Below, piece by piece: positions 1-6,912 of a stretch of DNA of 48,228 bases; the first letter of the stretch is position 1, and the number at the start of each line of letters is the position of its first letter. Both the position numbers and the translations under genes were made by a program. The notes below the pieces were generated by a model. That model was not told the origin of the DNA. It ran no database searches and was given only the letters and a program-made list of their open reading frames with translations. Origin of the DNA: Chloroflexota bacterium. Its GTDB lineage: Bacteria > Chloroflexota > Anaerolineae > UBA4142. The DNA is taken from NCBI GenBank assembly GCA_016208315.1, contig JACQYF010000077.1, positions 1 through 48,228 of the forward strand, in the 5' to 3' direction.

Positions 1-52
1 ACACGGTCGCCGCGACGACCGTGGTCCCGGACCCGGCTCGGTTATTCAGCAT
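1..52 (-). CDS. 5' end of an unknown gene, possibly livM permease (partial, runs off the window)
   Basis: On the minus strand an ATG at 52 opens a frame that runs to the window edge and gives 17 residues, MLNNRAGSGTTVVAATV. A GGAAGGA ribosome-binding sequence lies on the same strand at 63-69, ten bases upstream, inside the end of a LivH-like permease gene. In branched-chain amino-acid ABC transporter operons livM usually follows livH directly, so livM is the likely identity, but these residues alone do not prove it. The fragment faces away from every other gene nearby and belongs to the foreign-looking first 110 bases. Confidence 0.35.
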   Translation of the reverse strand, partial: MLNNRAGSGTTVVAATV

Positions 53-58
53 GACACG

Positions 59-112
59 TTAGTCCTTCCGCCCGAAAAGTCCTTGCGGCATGGCCAAGAG
101 GATGATGATCAA
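59..112 (-). pseudogene. 3' end of a branched-chain amino-acid ABC permease (LivH-like), cut at a junction
   Basis: Read on the minus strand, the last 17 or so codons before a TAA at 59-61 give [17 protein letters not shown] hydrophobic helix end followed by PQGLFG and a short charged tail is how many LivH-type inner-membrane permeases of branched-chain amino-acid transporters end. The frame stops making sense above about 110, where the plus strand becomes an inositol-phosphate synthase gene. The rest of the permease is absent. The abrupt change points to a rearrangement or an assembly chimera rather than natural decay in place. Confidence 0.55.
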
Positions 113-518
113 CACCGACTTTATGAACATGCTGGAACGCGAACGGCTGGAATCGAAAAAAATTTCCACGACCAATGCGGTCACTTCCATGCTCGACTAT
201 CCCCTGGCCCCGGATAATGTTCACGTCGGCCCGAGCGATTACGTGCCCTGGCTGACGGACCGCAAATGGTGCTATATCCGCATCGAGGGCACGACCTTCG
301 GCAACGTGCCGCTGAACCTGGAATTAAAGCTCGAAGTGTGGGATTCGCCCAACAGCGCCGGCGTCGTCATTGATGCGGTGCGCTGCGCCAAGATCGCGCT
401 GGATCGCAAGTTGAAAGGCGCGCTCGTGGCGCCCAGCGCGTATTTCATGAAATCGCCGCCCGAGCAATATCCCGACGACCGCGCGTTTGAAATGGTGGAG
501 GAGTACATCGGCAAATGA
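90..518 (+). CDS. ino1: Inositol-3-phosphate synthase, C-terminal fragment
   Basis: Ino1 converts glucose 6-phosphate to inositol 3-phosphate with NAD, the first step toward phosphatidylinositol. From residue 8 (base 111) the protein reads [19 protein letters not shown], the highly conserved block of the family, and continues with [13 protein letters not shown] and the C-terminal beta segment to the normal end. Only about 135 residues of the usual 350-400 are present, so the NAD-binding Rossmann part is missing. The six residues before NTDF are encoded by bases that belong to a minus-strand permease gene, so the ATG at 90 is only the first in-frame start and probably not a real one. An in-frame TAG lies at 60. 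The stop overlaps the next start (ATGA). A functional gene would require the missing 5' part. Confidence 0.85.
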   Translation: MAKRMMINTDFMNMLERERLESKKISTTNAVTSMLDYPLAPDNVHVGPSDYVPWLTDRKWCYIRIEGTTFGNVPLNLELKLEVWDSPNSAGVVIDAVRCAKIALDRKLKGALVAPSAYFMKSPPEQYPDDRAFEMVEEYIGK

Positions 519-1444
519 TCGCGGTCTATTGGGTGTGGCGGCTCGGCATGTTCTTGGCCGCGCGCGCGCCGCGGCGCTGGAGCGCGGCGGCCGCCGGCGC
601 GATGGGCAACAGCGCGTACTATTTGATGGGCCTGCGCCGGCGGGTGGCGAAAGAGAATTTTTCCCAGGTGCTCGGCAAGTCGCCGAACGATCCCGACGTG
701 CGTCGCGTCGCGCGCCAGTCGTTTCAAAACTATGCACGCTATCTCCGGGACGTGATGCTGTACCCTCGCATTCCGACGACCGAACTGGAGAAACGCGTCG
801 TGATTGACGGGCGCGAATGTTTCGATCGGGCCTTGGCCCGGAACAAAGGCGCGATCATCGTCAGCGCCCATTTCGGCAATATGGACATGCCGAGCGCCGT
901 GCTCGCCAAGCAGTTCAAGCCGATCACCCTCGTCGCCGAGTCGCTGCGTCCCCGGCAGTTGATGGACTTTTTGACCCGCGTCCGGGAGGAGCGCAACGTC
1001 CATCTGTTTCCTTACGATAGCGCGCCGCGCAAGATTCTCGAGGCGCTCAGACGCAACGAGATGACCGGCTTCCTACTCGATTTTGGCGTAACGCACCATC
1101 TCGACATTACGACCGTAACCGTCAGCTTTTTCGGGACGCCGACGGATTTTCCGGCGGGACCGGCGCAACTCTCGCTCCTCACCGGCGCGCCCATCATCGT
1201 CGGGCACGCGCGCGTGTCGGCCAACGGCCAAATCCACGTCAGGGTGACCGACCCCATCATCGTCCAGCGCAGCGGAAACCGGCATCACGATTTACAGGTG
1301 ACCATGCAAGAGATCGCGTGCCGTTTTGAGGAATTCATCCGCCTGCATCCCGAGCAATGGTATATGTTTCGACCGATGTGGCGAAAGGAGACGAGCCGCA
1401 GGTTCAAGATCCGAAATCCGAATCCCCAGACTGAGCCGTCGTAA
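515..1444 (+). CDS. LpxL/PatA-family lysophospholipid or glycolipid acyltransferase (copy 1)
   Basis: Membrane-associated acyltransferase of the Lip_A_acyltrans family (309 aa), which moves an acyl chain from acyl-CoA or acyl-ACP to a glycolipid. The catalytic HX4D motif is His119-FGNM-Asp124. Downstream, the block with [24 protein letters not shown] and LLTGAPII is the usual second half of the fold, and [10 protein letters not shown] is the family's C-terminal signature. The start overlaps the ino1 stop by ATGA, so the two are translationally coupled. Among Actinobacteria this family includes PatA, which acylates phosphatidylinositol mannoside; with ino1, a PimA-type enzyme and a CDP-alcohol phosphotransferase in the same cluster, that role is more likely than lipid A synthesis. 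The last 20 or so residues, rich in Arg, Asn and Pro, lie beyond the family core. Two paralogues follow. Confidence 0.85.
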   Translation: MIAVYWVWRLGMFLAARAPRRWSAAAAGAMGNSAYYLMGLRRRVAKENFSQVLGKSPNDPDVRRVARQSFQNYARYLRDVMLYPRIPTTELEKRVVIDGRECFDRALARNKGAIIVSAHFGNMDMPSAVLAKQFKPITLVAESLRPRQLMDFLTRVREERNVHLFPYDSAPRKILEALRRNEMTGFLLDFGVTHHLDITTVTVSFFGTPTDFPAGPAQLSLLTGAPIIVGHARVSANGQIHVRVTDPIIVQRSGNRHHDLQVTMQEIACRFEEFIRLHPEQWYMFRPMWRKETSRRFKIRNPNPQTEPS

Positions 1445-1476
1445 CTGGGACCCGGGTCTGATCTTTCGGTTTGCGT

Positions 1477-2334
1477 ATGCTTTACTATCTTTATCGCTTG
1501 GCCGGCTGGATATGCCCGCTCATCCCGGAGCGCGTGGGCTATGGGCTTTTCGCGCGTCTCGGCGATCTCGTTTTTCTCTTCACGGCCAAAAATCAGCGCA
1601 CGTATTTCTACAACCTGCGCCGCGTCCTGGGCGATCAAGCGACCGCGGCTGAGGTACGCGCCGTCGCGCGCCGCGGGTTCCAGAATCTGCTCAAGAACTA
1701 TTTCGACTTTTTTCGCGGCCACGCGCTGACTCGGGATAAGATTCGCGCGCAGCTCGCGGGCGTCGAAGGCATGGAATATTTGGAGCAGGCGCTGGCCAAG
1801 GGTAAGGGCGTCGTCGCCGGGTCGGCGCACTTTGGCAATTGGGACATGGTCATTCACCTCGCCGCCATCTACCTGCAAACCGAGATCGTCGTTCCGAACG
1901 AACGCCTCAAGCCGGAGAAGCTGTTTCAATACGTGCTCGCTCAGCGCCGCAGCCAGGGCATCGAGATGGTCCCGCTCGAAATCGCGCCGCGCTTGTTGAT
2001 CAAGGCCCTGAAAGCCGGGCACATCGCCGGACTGGCCTACGATCGCGATCTGACCAAGAGCGGCCCGGTCGTCGAATTCTTCGGCCAGCCGACGCAAATG
2101 CCCGATGGCGCGGTCCAACTTGCGCTCAAGTATGGTTCGCCCGTGATTATGGGCTTTTCAGTTCGGCAGCCGGACAATCGCAGCTGCGTTTACATCGAGC
2201 CGCCGCTCGAATTTGTAAAGACAGGCAACAACGAACAGGACATTTGCGAGGGCGTTCGACGGATGGTCGCGATCATGGAAAAATACATTCGCAAATATCC
2301 CGATCAATGGTTGATGTTCCAGAAAATCTGGTAG
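1477..2334 (+). CDS. LpxL/PatA-family acyltransferase (copy 2)
   Basis: Second member of the tandem acyltransferase set (285 aa). HX4D is His118-FGNW-Asp123 in the context GSAHFGNWDM, the form closest to actinobacterial PatA. A hydrophobic N-terminus (YYLYRLAGWICPLIPERVGYG) likely anchors the protein at the inner face of the membrane. YDRDLTKSGPVVEFFG and the C-terminal DQWLMFQKIW complete the fold. The ATG at 1477 was preferred to the TTG at 1471 because the paralogue alignment begins there; no strong ribosome-binding site is visible for either. It follows copy 1 by 32 bases. Copies 2 and 3 share more with each other (NYFDFFR/NYYDFFR, DLTKSG/DVTKSG) than with copy 1, suggesting a later duplication. 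Acceptor lipid unknown. Confidence 0.85.
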   Translation: MLYYLYRLAGWICPLIPERVGYGLFARLGDLVFLFTAKNQRTYFYNLRRVLGDQATAAEVRAVARRGFQNLLKNYFDFFRGHALTRDKIRAQLAGVEGMEYLEQALAKGKGVVAGSAHFGNWDMVIHLAAIYLQTEIVVPNERLKPEKLFQYVLAQRRSQGIEMVPLEIAPRLLIKALKAGHIAGLAYDRDLTKSGPVVEFFGQPTQMPDGAVQLALKYGSPVIMGFSVRQPDNRSCVYIEPPLEFVKTGNNEQDICEGVRRMVAIMEKYIRKYPDQWLMFQKIW

Positions 2335-2429
2335 TTGGGTAGTTGGGTGGTTAGGTAGTTAGGTGGTTCGGTGGTTCGCGCCATTTGGTCCAACCACCGA
2401 ACCACCCAACCACCTAACCACTCAGCAAG
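2335..2429 (+). repeat. Heptamer-type inverted repeat, 29-bp arms
   Basis: Directly after the stop codon, degenerate heptamers of the type GGTGGTT/GGTAGTT run to 2376, and their reverse complement (AACCACC type) runs from 2392 to 2420. Arms 2348-2376 and 2392-2420 pair over 29 positions with two mismatches around a 15-base loop. There is no T-run, so it is not a classic terminator. It is one of about a dozen spacers in the window with this architecture. Confidence 0.85.
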
Positions 2430-2437
2430 CAAAGAAC

Positions 2438-3328
2438 ATGCTGAAACGAGCGTTCAACCAGACGATGGCCGGCTATTGGATGTATCGCGTGCTGGGCGCG
2501 GTCGTGCCGCTCATCCCGCCGAGCATCGGCTACGCGGTTTTTGGTTGGATCGGCGCGCGGTTTTTCGATTGGTTTGTGGACGCCCGCGAGCCGCTGCGCG
2601 ACAATTTGCGGCACGTCATGCCGAACGCCGCGCAGGATGAGCGCGACCGCGCGGCAAAGCAGATCTTGCGGAATCATCTGAAAAACTATTACGATTTCTT
2701 TCGCTCGATGCGGCTGACAAAAGCAGACATTGCGAAAATCGTCCAGGTTAATGGTTTCGAGAATCTGGAAAACGCGCTCGCGCGCGGCAAGGGCGTCATC
2801 TTCGTCACGGCGCATTTTGGCAACCTCGACATCGTCGGTCAGACGTTCGCAATTCGCGGCTACAAGGTGACGACGCCGGCGGAACACGTCAAGCCGGAGA
2901 TTCTTTATCAACGCATCGTCGCGACGCGCGCGGCCAAAGGGCTGACGATCATCCCGGTGGACGGGCCCCTGCTTTCCCTGGTACGCGCGCTCAAGAAAAA
3001 CGAAATCGTCGGACTGGCAAGCGATCTCGACGTGACCAAAAGCGGCATCGTCGTGCCGTTCTTTGATGCGCCCGCGCGTTTGCCGGACGGTCACGTTCAC
3101 CTGGCCCTGCGGACCGGCGCGGCGCTTTTGCCGGCGTTCTCGCTCCGCATGCCAGACAACACTTTTTGCGCCTTTGCGGAACCGGCTGTCGAATTGCGCA
3201 ACACGGGCAACTCGGCGGCCGACGTGCGGGCGGGCGTCGAGCAGGTGGCCCGCGTGATGGAAAAATGGATTGGCAAACACCCCGAACAGTGGGTGATGTT
3301 TCATAGAATATGGGAGTTGGAAGTTTAA
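2438..3328 (+). CDS. LpxL/PatA-family acyltransferase (copy 3)
   Basis: Third tandem acyltransferase (296 aa). HX4D is His126-FGNL-Asp131 (VTAHFGNLDIV); ASDLDVTKSGIVVPFF, ARLPDGHVHLALRTGA and EQWVMFHRIW are the other family blocks. The N-terminal stretch MYRVLGAVVPLIPPSIGYAVFGWIG (given here in two parts: MYRVLGAVVPLIPP and SIGYAVFGWIG) is hydrophobic and membrane-facing. The ATG at 2438 was chosen because the longer reading frame upstream, from 2363, consists only of the translated inverted repeat. The stop codon TAA at 3326-3328 lies at the edge of the next heptamer repeat. Three adjacent copies suggest that different hydroxyls of one glycolipid, or different chain types, are acylated in sequence. 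Confidence 0.85.
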   Translation: MLKRAFNQTMAGYWMYRVLGAVVPLIPPSIGYAVFGWIGARFFDWFVDAREPLRDNLRHVMPNAAQDERDRAAKQILRNHLKNYYDFFRSMRLTKADIAKIVQVNGFENLENALARGKGVIFVTAHFGNLDIVGQTFAIRGYKVTTPAEHVKPEILYQRIVATRAAKGLTIIPVDGPLLSLVRALKKNEIVGLASDLDVTKSGIVVPFFDAPARLPDGHVHLALRTGAALLPAFSLRMPDNTFCAFAEPAVELRNTGNSAADVRAGVEQVARVMEKWIGKHPEQWVMFHRIWELEV

Positions 3329-3388
3329 AGTGTAAAGTGCGAAGTTAACTTTAGGCACTTTAGGCACTTGGCACTTGTAACTTGAACT
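3320..3388 (+). repeat. Heptamer-type imperfect inverted repeat
   Basis: Degenerate heptamers AGTTTAA, AGTGTAA, AGTGCGA are answered by TTTAGGCAC, TTGGCAC, TTGTAAC, TTGAACT, so the spacer can fold back on itself. It starts inside the last codons of acyltransferase 3 and ends at the base before the PHP start codon, leaving no recognisable ribosome-binding site for that gene. Sequence differs from the 2335 repeat, but the layout is the same. Confidence 0.75.
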
Positions 3389-4144
3389 ATGGGTAAAGCA
3401 GATATTCACATTCATACGACGCATAGCGATGGAATGGCGACGGTTGAGCAAGTGTTGGAGTACGTCGAGCACGAGACCGATCTCGATTTGATCGCGATCA
3501 CCGATCACGACATGTTCGACGGCGCGGACGAGGCGCGGAATCTGGCCGCGCAGCGGAACTATCGTTTTCAAGTCTTGACCGGCATGGAAGTCACGACTAT
3601 CGAAGGGCACCTGCTCGTGTTGGGCATTGACAAGCCGGTGCGCTCGCTCCAGCGCCTCGACAAGACCATCGCGCAGGTCCACGAGCAAGGCGGCATCGTC
3701 ATCGCGCCCCATCCGATGAGTTGGATGATTCGCTCGATTGGGCGCAACGGGTTGATGCGGATTCACTACCACCCCAGCGATGCGATCAGTTTTGACGGAT
3801 TCGAGACGCTGAACCCTTCGATTGCCGGGCGCGTGGTCGTCAAACAAGTGCGCGAGCTAAACTCACGCGTGCTGCAACTCGCCGAGACCGGCGGCAGCGA
3901 CTCGCACGTTCTCCCGACCATCGGCACGGCGACGACTGTCTTTCCCGGCTCAACGGCCGATGACTTGCGCCGCGCGCTCGCCGAAAAGACCACGACGGTC
4001 GAGGGACACTTTTGGACGCGCGAGGAAATGCGCTATCTCGCCAAGATCGGGCCGCGGCAACTGTACCAGAGTCTGGTCAAACTGCCCGCCAAGCACATCA
4101 AACGGCTCGTCGCGTCATACCGACGGAGAAATGGTCATGGCTGA
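3389..4144 (+). CDS. PHP-domain metal-dependent phosphoesterase
   Basis: A 251-aa member of the PHP superfamily, metal-dependent phosphoesterases with a trinuclear site. The metal ligand motifs appear in order: DIHIHTTHSDG near the start (residues 5-15), ITDHD (about 37-41), GMEV (about 68-71), APHPMSW, and GGSDSH close to residue 170. It has the size of stand-alone PHP phosphatases of the YciV/RNase AM or TrpH type rather than polymerase X or DnaE subunits. The substrate cannot be read from sequence; in this lipid cluster an inositol or sugar phosphate is possible but not shown. The last 40 residues form a basic tail (KHIKRLVASYRRR). The stop overlaps the next gene by 8 bases if that gene starts at 4137. 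Confidence 0.85.
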   Translation: MGKADIHIHTTHSDGMATVEQVLEYVEHETDLDLIAITDHDMFDGADEARNLAAQRNYRFQVLTGMEVTTIEGHLLVLGIDKPVRSLQRLDKTIAQVHEQGGIVIAPHPMSWMIRSIGRNGLMRIHYHPSDAISFDGFETLNPSIAGRVVVKQVRELNSRVLQLAETGGSDSHVLPTIGTATTVFPGSTADDLRRALAEKTTTVEGHFWTREEMRYLAKIGPRQLYQSLVKLPAKHIKRLVASYRRRNGHG

Positions 4145-4610
4145 AAAAGCGTTTCAGGATTATTATCCCGATCACACGAGTTACTGTTATGGCTGTGGGC
4201 GGCTGAACGAGTACGGCCTGCAGATCAAAAGTTACTGGGATGGCGAGGAAAGCGTGTGCCGCTTTGATCCGCGCCCGTACCACACCGCGATCCCCGGCTA
4301 CGTTTACGGCGGGCTGATCGCATCGCTGATTGATTGTCATGGAACGGGAACGGCGGCTGCGGCCGCGTATCGCGCCGAAGGGCGCGCGATGGACACCGAA
4401 CCCTCCTTGCGCTTTGTGACTGCGTCGCTCAAAGTGGATTTCTTGCGCCCCACGCCGATTGACGCGACGTTGGAAGTGCGCGCGACCGTCAAGGAAATCA
4501 AGGGCCGCAAGGTCGTGGTCGCCGCGACGCTCAGCGCCAAGGGCGAAGTTTGCGCGCGCGGCGAAGTGGTCGCGGTGCAAATGCCGGTGAATTTGGCAGC
4601 GAGCAGCTAA
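4137..4610 (+). CDS. Hotdog-fold acyl-CoA thioesterase (PaaI/4HBT type)
   Basis: A 157-aa hotdog-fold protein. YCYGCGRLNEYGLQI is the usual N-terminal block of PaaI-like thioesterases with a CxxCG pair. PGYVYGGLIASLIDCHGTGTA corresponds to the active-site helix region (HGG is replaced by YGG; split here, PGYVYGGLIASLID and CHGTGTA). LRFVTASLKVDFLRPTPID is the second conserved strand. It probably hydrolyses acyl-CoA or a related thioester. The start at 4137 was chosen because CGGAGAA (4122-4128) then has a workable spacing; ATG 4131 is the alternative. It overlaps the PHP gene and is the last gene before the restriction-modification pair. Confidence 0.8.
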   Translation: MAEKAFQDYYPDHTSYCYGCGRLNEYGLQIKSYWDGEESVCRFDPRPYHTAIPGYVYGGLIASLIDCHGTGTAAAAAYRAEGRAMDTEPSLRFVTASLKVDFLRPTPIDATLEVRATVKEIKGRKVVVAATLSAKGEVCARGEVVAVQMPVNLAASS

Positions 4611-4632
4611 GTTACCAAACTAGGATAAAACA

Positions 4633-6021
4633 ATGATCTCTGGGTACGTTGCCGACTTAGAGCCAAAGCACGCTCTCAAAGAACAACTTCGGCTCATTGC
4701 GTTCAACGGTTCTTTACTCTCCTCGCCTGAGATAATGCTGCGTGTTCAGGATGAATTGAACATGCGGGAGCGAATAGCGACGCTTTTACAAGGCGAATTG
4801 AATTTTCACGGAGAGAAGACTGGTTATGCCTCGCACGATCTCCATGCTTTTGCAGCGAAATTTCCACCGCAATTACCGCGCGCTTTCATTCGCGGATTGA
4901 CCAAACCGGGCGACATTGTTCTTGATCCGATGATGGGGTCGGGCACGACGGTCGTGGAAGCAGTACTTGAGGGGCGGCGCGCGATCGCTTTGGATATTGA
5001 CCCATTGGCACTACGACTGGCAAGTGTTAAGACTACGCCAATGGACCTGGACAAATTGCGCCACGAAGCGAATCAAGTCCTTTCGCGATCAAATGCGCTC
5101 TTGTCCAAGTCAAGCAAGCTTGATCGAGAGCTCGCAAAACATTTCGACGAACACACGAAAGAGTTTGTTGACTATTGGTTCGCGGCGGACACGCAGCGCG
5201 AGCTAATGGCTTTGGTGTTAGCATTGCAAGAAGTAGCAGATACGCCAGTACGCCAGTTTCTCGAATTGACCTTCTCATCTGTGATCATTACAAAGTCAGG
5301 GGGAGTCTCGCGCGCCAGAGACTTGGCGCACAGCCGACCGCACCTGGATAAAACCAAGGTTCCCAAGAACGCAATTGAGCAGTTTTCAGTTCGGCTCCGA
5401 AAAAATCTTGCCAGCATCGCGGGTCTCAAGTCAGATGGCGCAGTGGCATCACCCCTTGCTGGTGATGCACGAAGTATGCCATTGAGGACTGGGGTTATAG
5501 ATCTGATTGTCACTTCCCCACCCTATGCCAATGCCATAGATTACATGAGGGCGCACAAGTTCTCGTTGGTTTGGCTTGGCGAATCTGTCTCCGATTTGAC
5601 GGAATTGCGCGCCAGGTATATTGGTTCCGAACGCGTCAGGCCGGCTGAAGAAGTGCGACTGCCTGAGAGACCAGAAGCACTTGTCCGGCAATTAGCACAA
5701 CAGGATGCCAATAAAGCAGCCGTTCTGCGCAAGTATTCGATAGAGATGAAGACCGCTCTCTCTGAGATGTACCGTGTTCTCCGTCACGATTCGGCTGCGA
5801 TTGTGGTCGTGGGAACCTCCGTGATGCGAAGCATTGATGTTCAAACCCACCTGATTCTAGCCGACATTGCTGCGGAATGCGGCTTCGATGTAGTAGGATT
5901 GGCTCAACGAGTTCTTGATCGGAATAAACGAATGATGCCAGCTCGTTTTGGCAAGAAATCCGATTCTATGATTGAACAACGCATGCACGAGGAATATGTT
6001 ATCGGGCTTTTGAAACCATAG
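4633..6021 (+). CDS. Type II DNA methyltransferase (N4-cytosine type motifs)
   Basis: S-adenosylmethionine-dependent DNA methyltransferase of 462 aa, the modification half of a restriction-modification pair. The SAM-binding motif DPMMGSGTT is at residues 98-106 and the catalytic motif TSPPY at 294-298. SPPY with a preceding Thr is typical of N4-cytosine enzymes. Motif I precedes motif IV with about 190 residues between them, where the target-recognition part should lie (alpha-like order). The next gene, 19 bases on, is a CCGG-family nuclease, so the methylated base is probably a C in a CCGG-containing site. Base composition is visibly richer in A and T than in the flanking lipid genes, with many TTG, TTA, AAT and GAT codons, which fits horizontal transfer. 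Confidence 0.9.
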   Translation: MISGYVADLEPKHALKEQLRLIAFNGSLLSSPEIMLRVQDELNMRERIATLLQGELNFHGEKTGYASHDLHAFAAKFPPQLPRAFIRGLTKPGDIVLDPMMGSGTTVVEAVLEGRRAIALDIDPLALRLASVKTTPMDLDKLRHEANQVLSRSNALLSKSSKLDRELAKHFDEHTKEFVDYWFAADTQRELMALVLALQEVADTPVRQFLELTFSSVIITKSGGVSRARDLAHSRPHLDKTKVPKNAIEQFSVRLRKNLASIAGLKSDGAVASPLAGDARSMPLRTGVIDLIVTSPPYANAIDYMRAHKFSLVWLGESVSDLTELRARYIGSERVRPAEEVRLPERPEALVRQLAQQDANKAAVLRKYSIEMKTALSEMYRVLRHDSAAIVVVGTSVMRSIDVQTHLILADIAAECGFDVVGLAQRVLDRNKRMMPARFGKKSDSMIEQRMHEEYVIGLLKP

Positions 6022-6040
6022 CACGATCAAAGAGGATCGT

Positions 6041-6877
6041 ATGCCAACTCGTGAGAAGACCATCGCGGATGCCATCCAGGTTTTTGAGAGCGCAGACTAC
6101 CCAGCAGGACAGAGTGCGGCAACGGCGTGGTTAGGTATCTATCAAACGCTCTTGTGGTATGAGCCAATCAACTGGGTTGGGTTCACACAATTGCCTCATA
6201 TCATTGATGCTGACAAGCTCCGTCCTAACTCGCCGGCCAAGAAGCGTACTTGGACACGACCGGTCGTCTGGCAAAGGCGAGCACAACTGGTTAATGATTA
6301 TCTCGCGGAGCATTTGCGTTGCTCATCTGATGCGGTCTCGGCCAAAGTTGATCTGCTAATGAAACAGCCTGATTTCGAAGGCATGCAACGACAGAACACA
6401 CTGGGAATTGCATTTGCGGGATTGGTAAGACACATGCTAAACAAATTCGGCTCCGGAGCCGTATCATACGAAATCGAAGTTGACGCCGGTTCGATCTTCC
6501 CAGGTATTACATTCCCCGGTCGGAGTGGGACGCCGCGAATTGATGTGCTTGCCAAGACGGGCAACATCCCACGCGCAATAATTTCAGCCAAGTGGAGTCT
6601 ACGGCATGACCGGTTGAATGATATAACGAATGAGTGTCCCGTTTACAAGGCAGCTTACGAGCGCATTTACCGACAAGTTCGCCGCGGTCACTTTTTGTTC
6701 TTTGTCATCACCAACGAATACGATCCGGCGCGACTGAGCAAAGCCTTGGGAGACACCTGCGTGGATGCGGTGGCGCATGTGAACAAGCCCGCGGTTGTAG
6801 ATGTGTGTGGATTGAATGGCCGGCTGGCGCAACTGATGGATTTTGCCGAGTTCATCAACGCAACTGCTTTGTGGTAG
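6041..6877 (+). CDS. Type II restriction endonuclease, CCGG family (NgoMIV/BsaWI-like)
   Basis: A 278-aa restriction nuclease, called from its position after the methyltransferase and from a local motif. Residues 166-191 hold RIDVLAK, then ISAKWSLRHDR: Asp168 and Lys184 fit the catalytic Asp and Lys, and Arg188-His-Asp190-Arg191 matches the R-x-D-R element that reads CCGG in NgoMIV-type enzymes. Established knowledge: this family (NgoMIV, Cfr10I, SgrAI, BsaWI) cuts sites with a CCGG core. Inference: this enzyme does so too; flanking bases cannot be predicted. An AGAGGAT ribosome-binding site precedes the ATG. Like its partner it is AT-richer than the neighbours, and the pair separates the thioesterase from the mannosyltransferase. 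Confidence 0.8.
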   Translation: MPTREKTIADAIQVFESADYPAGQSAATAWLGIYQTLLWYEPINWVGFTQLPHIIDADKLRPNSPAKKRTWTRPVVWQRRAQLVNDYLAEHLRCSSDAVSAKVDLLMKQPDFEGMQRQNTLGIAFAGLVRHMLNKFGSGAVSYEIEVDAGSIFPGITFPGRSGTPRIDVLAKTGNIPRAIISAKWSLRHDRLNDITNECPVYKAAYERIYRQVRRGHFLFFVITNEYDPARLSKALGDTCVDAVAHVNKPAVVDVCGLNGRLAQLMDFAEFINATALW

Positions 6878-6912
6878 AAGAATTGCTCAATCAGCTCCAA
6901 ACTGGATGAAGC

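Noticed and set aside
515..3328. Lipid A (LpxL/HtrB) biosynthesis
   Set aside because: The fold is that of LpxL, but there are no other lipid A, Kdo or outer-membrane genes, the Tad system lacks a secretin, and ino1 and PimA-type genes are adjacent. A PatA-like role is the better reading.
2414..3847. Long minus-strand open frame (477 codons) opposite acyltransferase 3 and PHP gene
   Set aside because: It crosses two plus-strand genes with clear family motifs and runs through the heptamer repeat; its translation is His/Arg/Asp-rich with no recognisable domain, typical of an antisense shadow in GC-rich DNA. The same holds for 10834-12300 and 15664-17013 on the minus strand.
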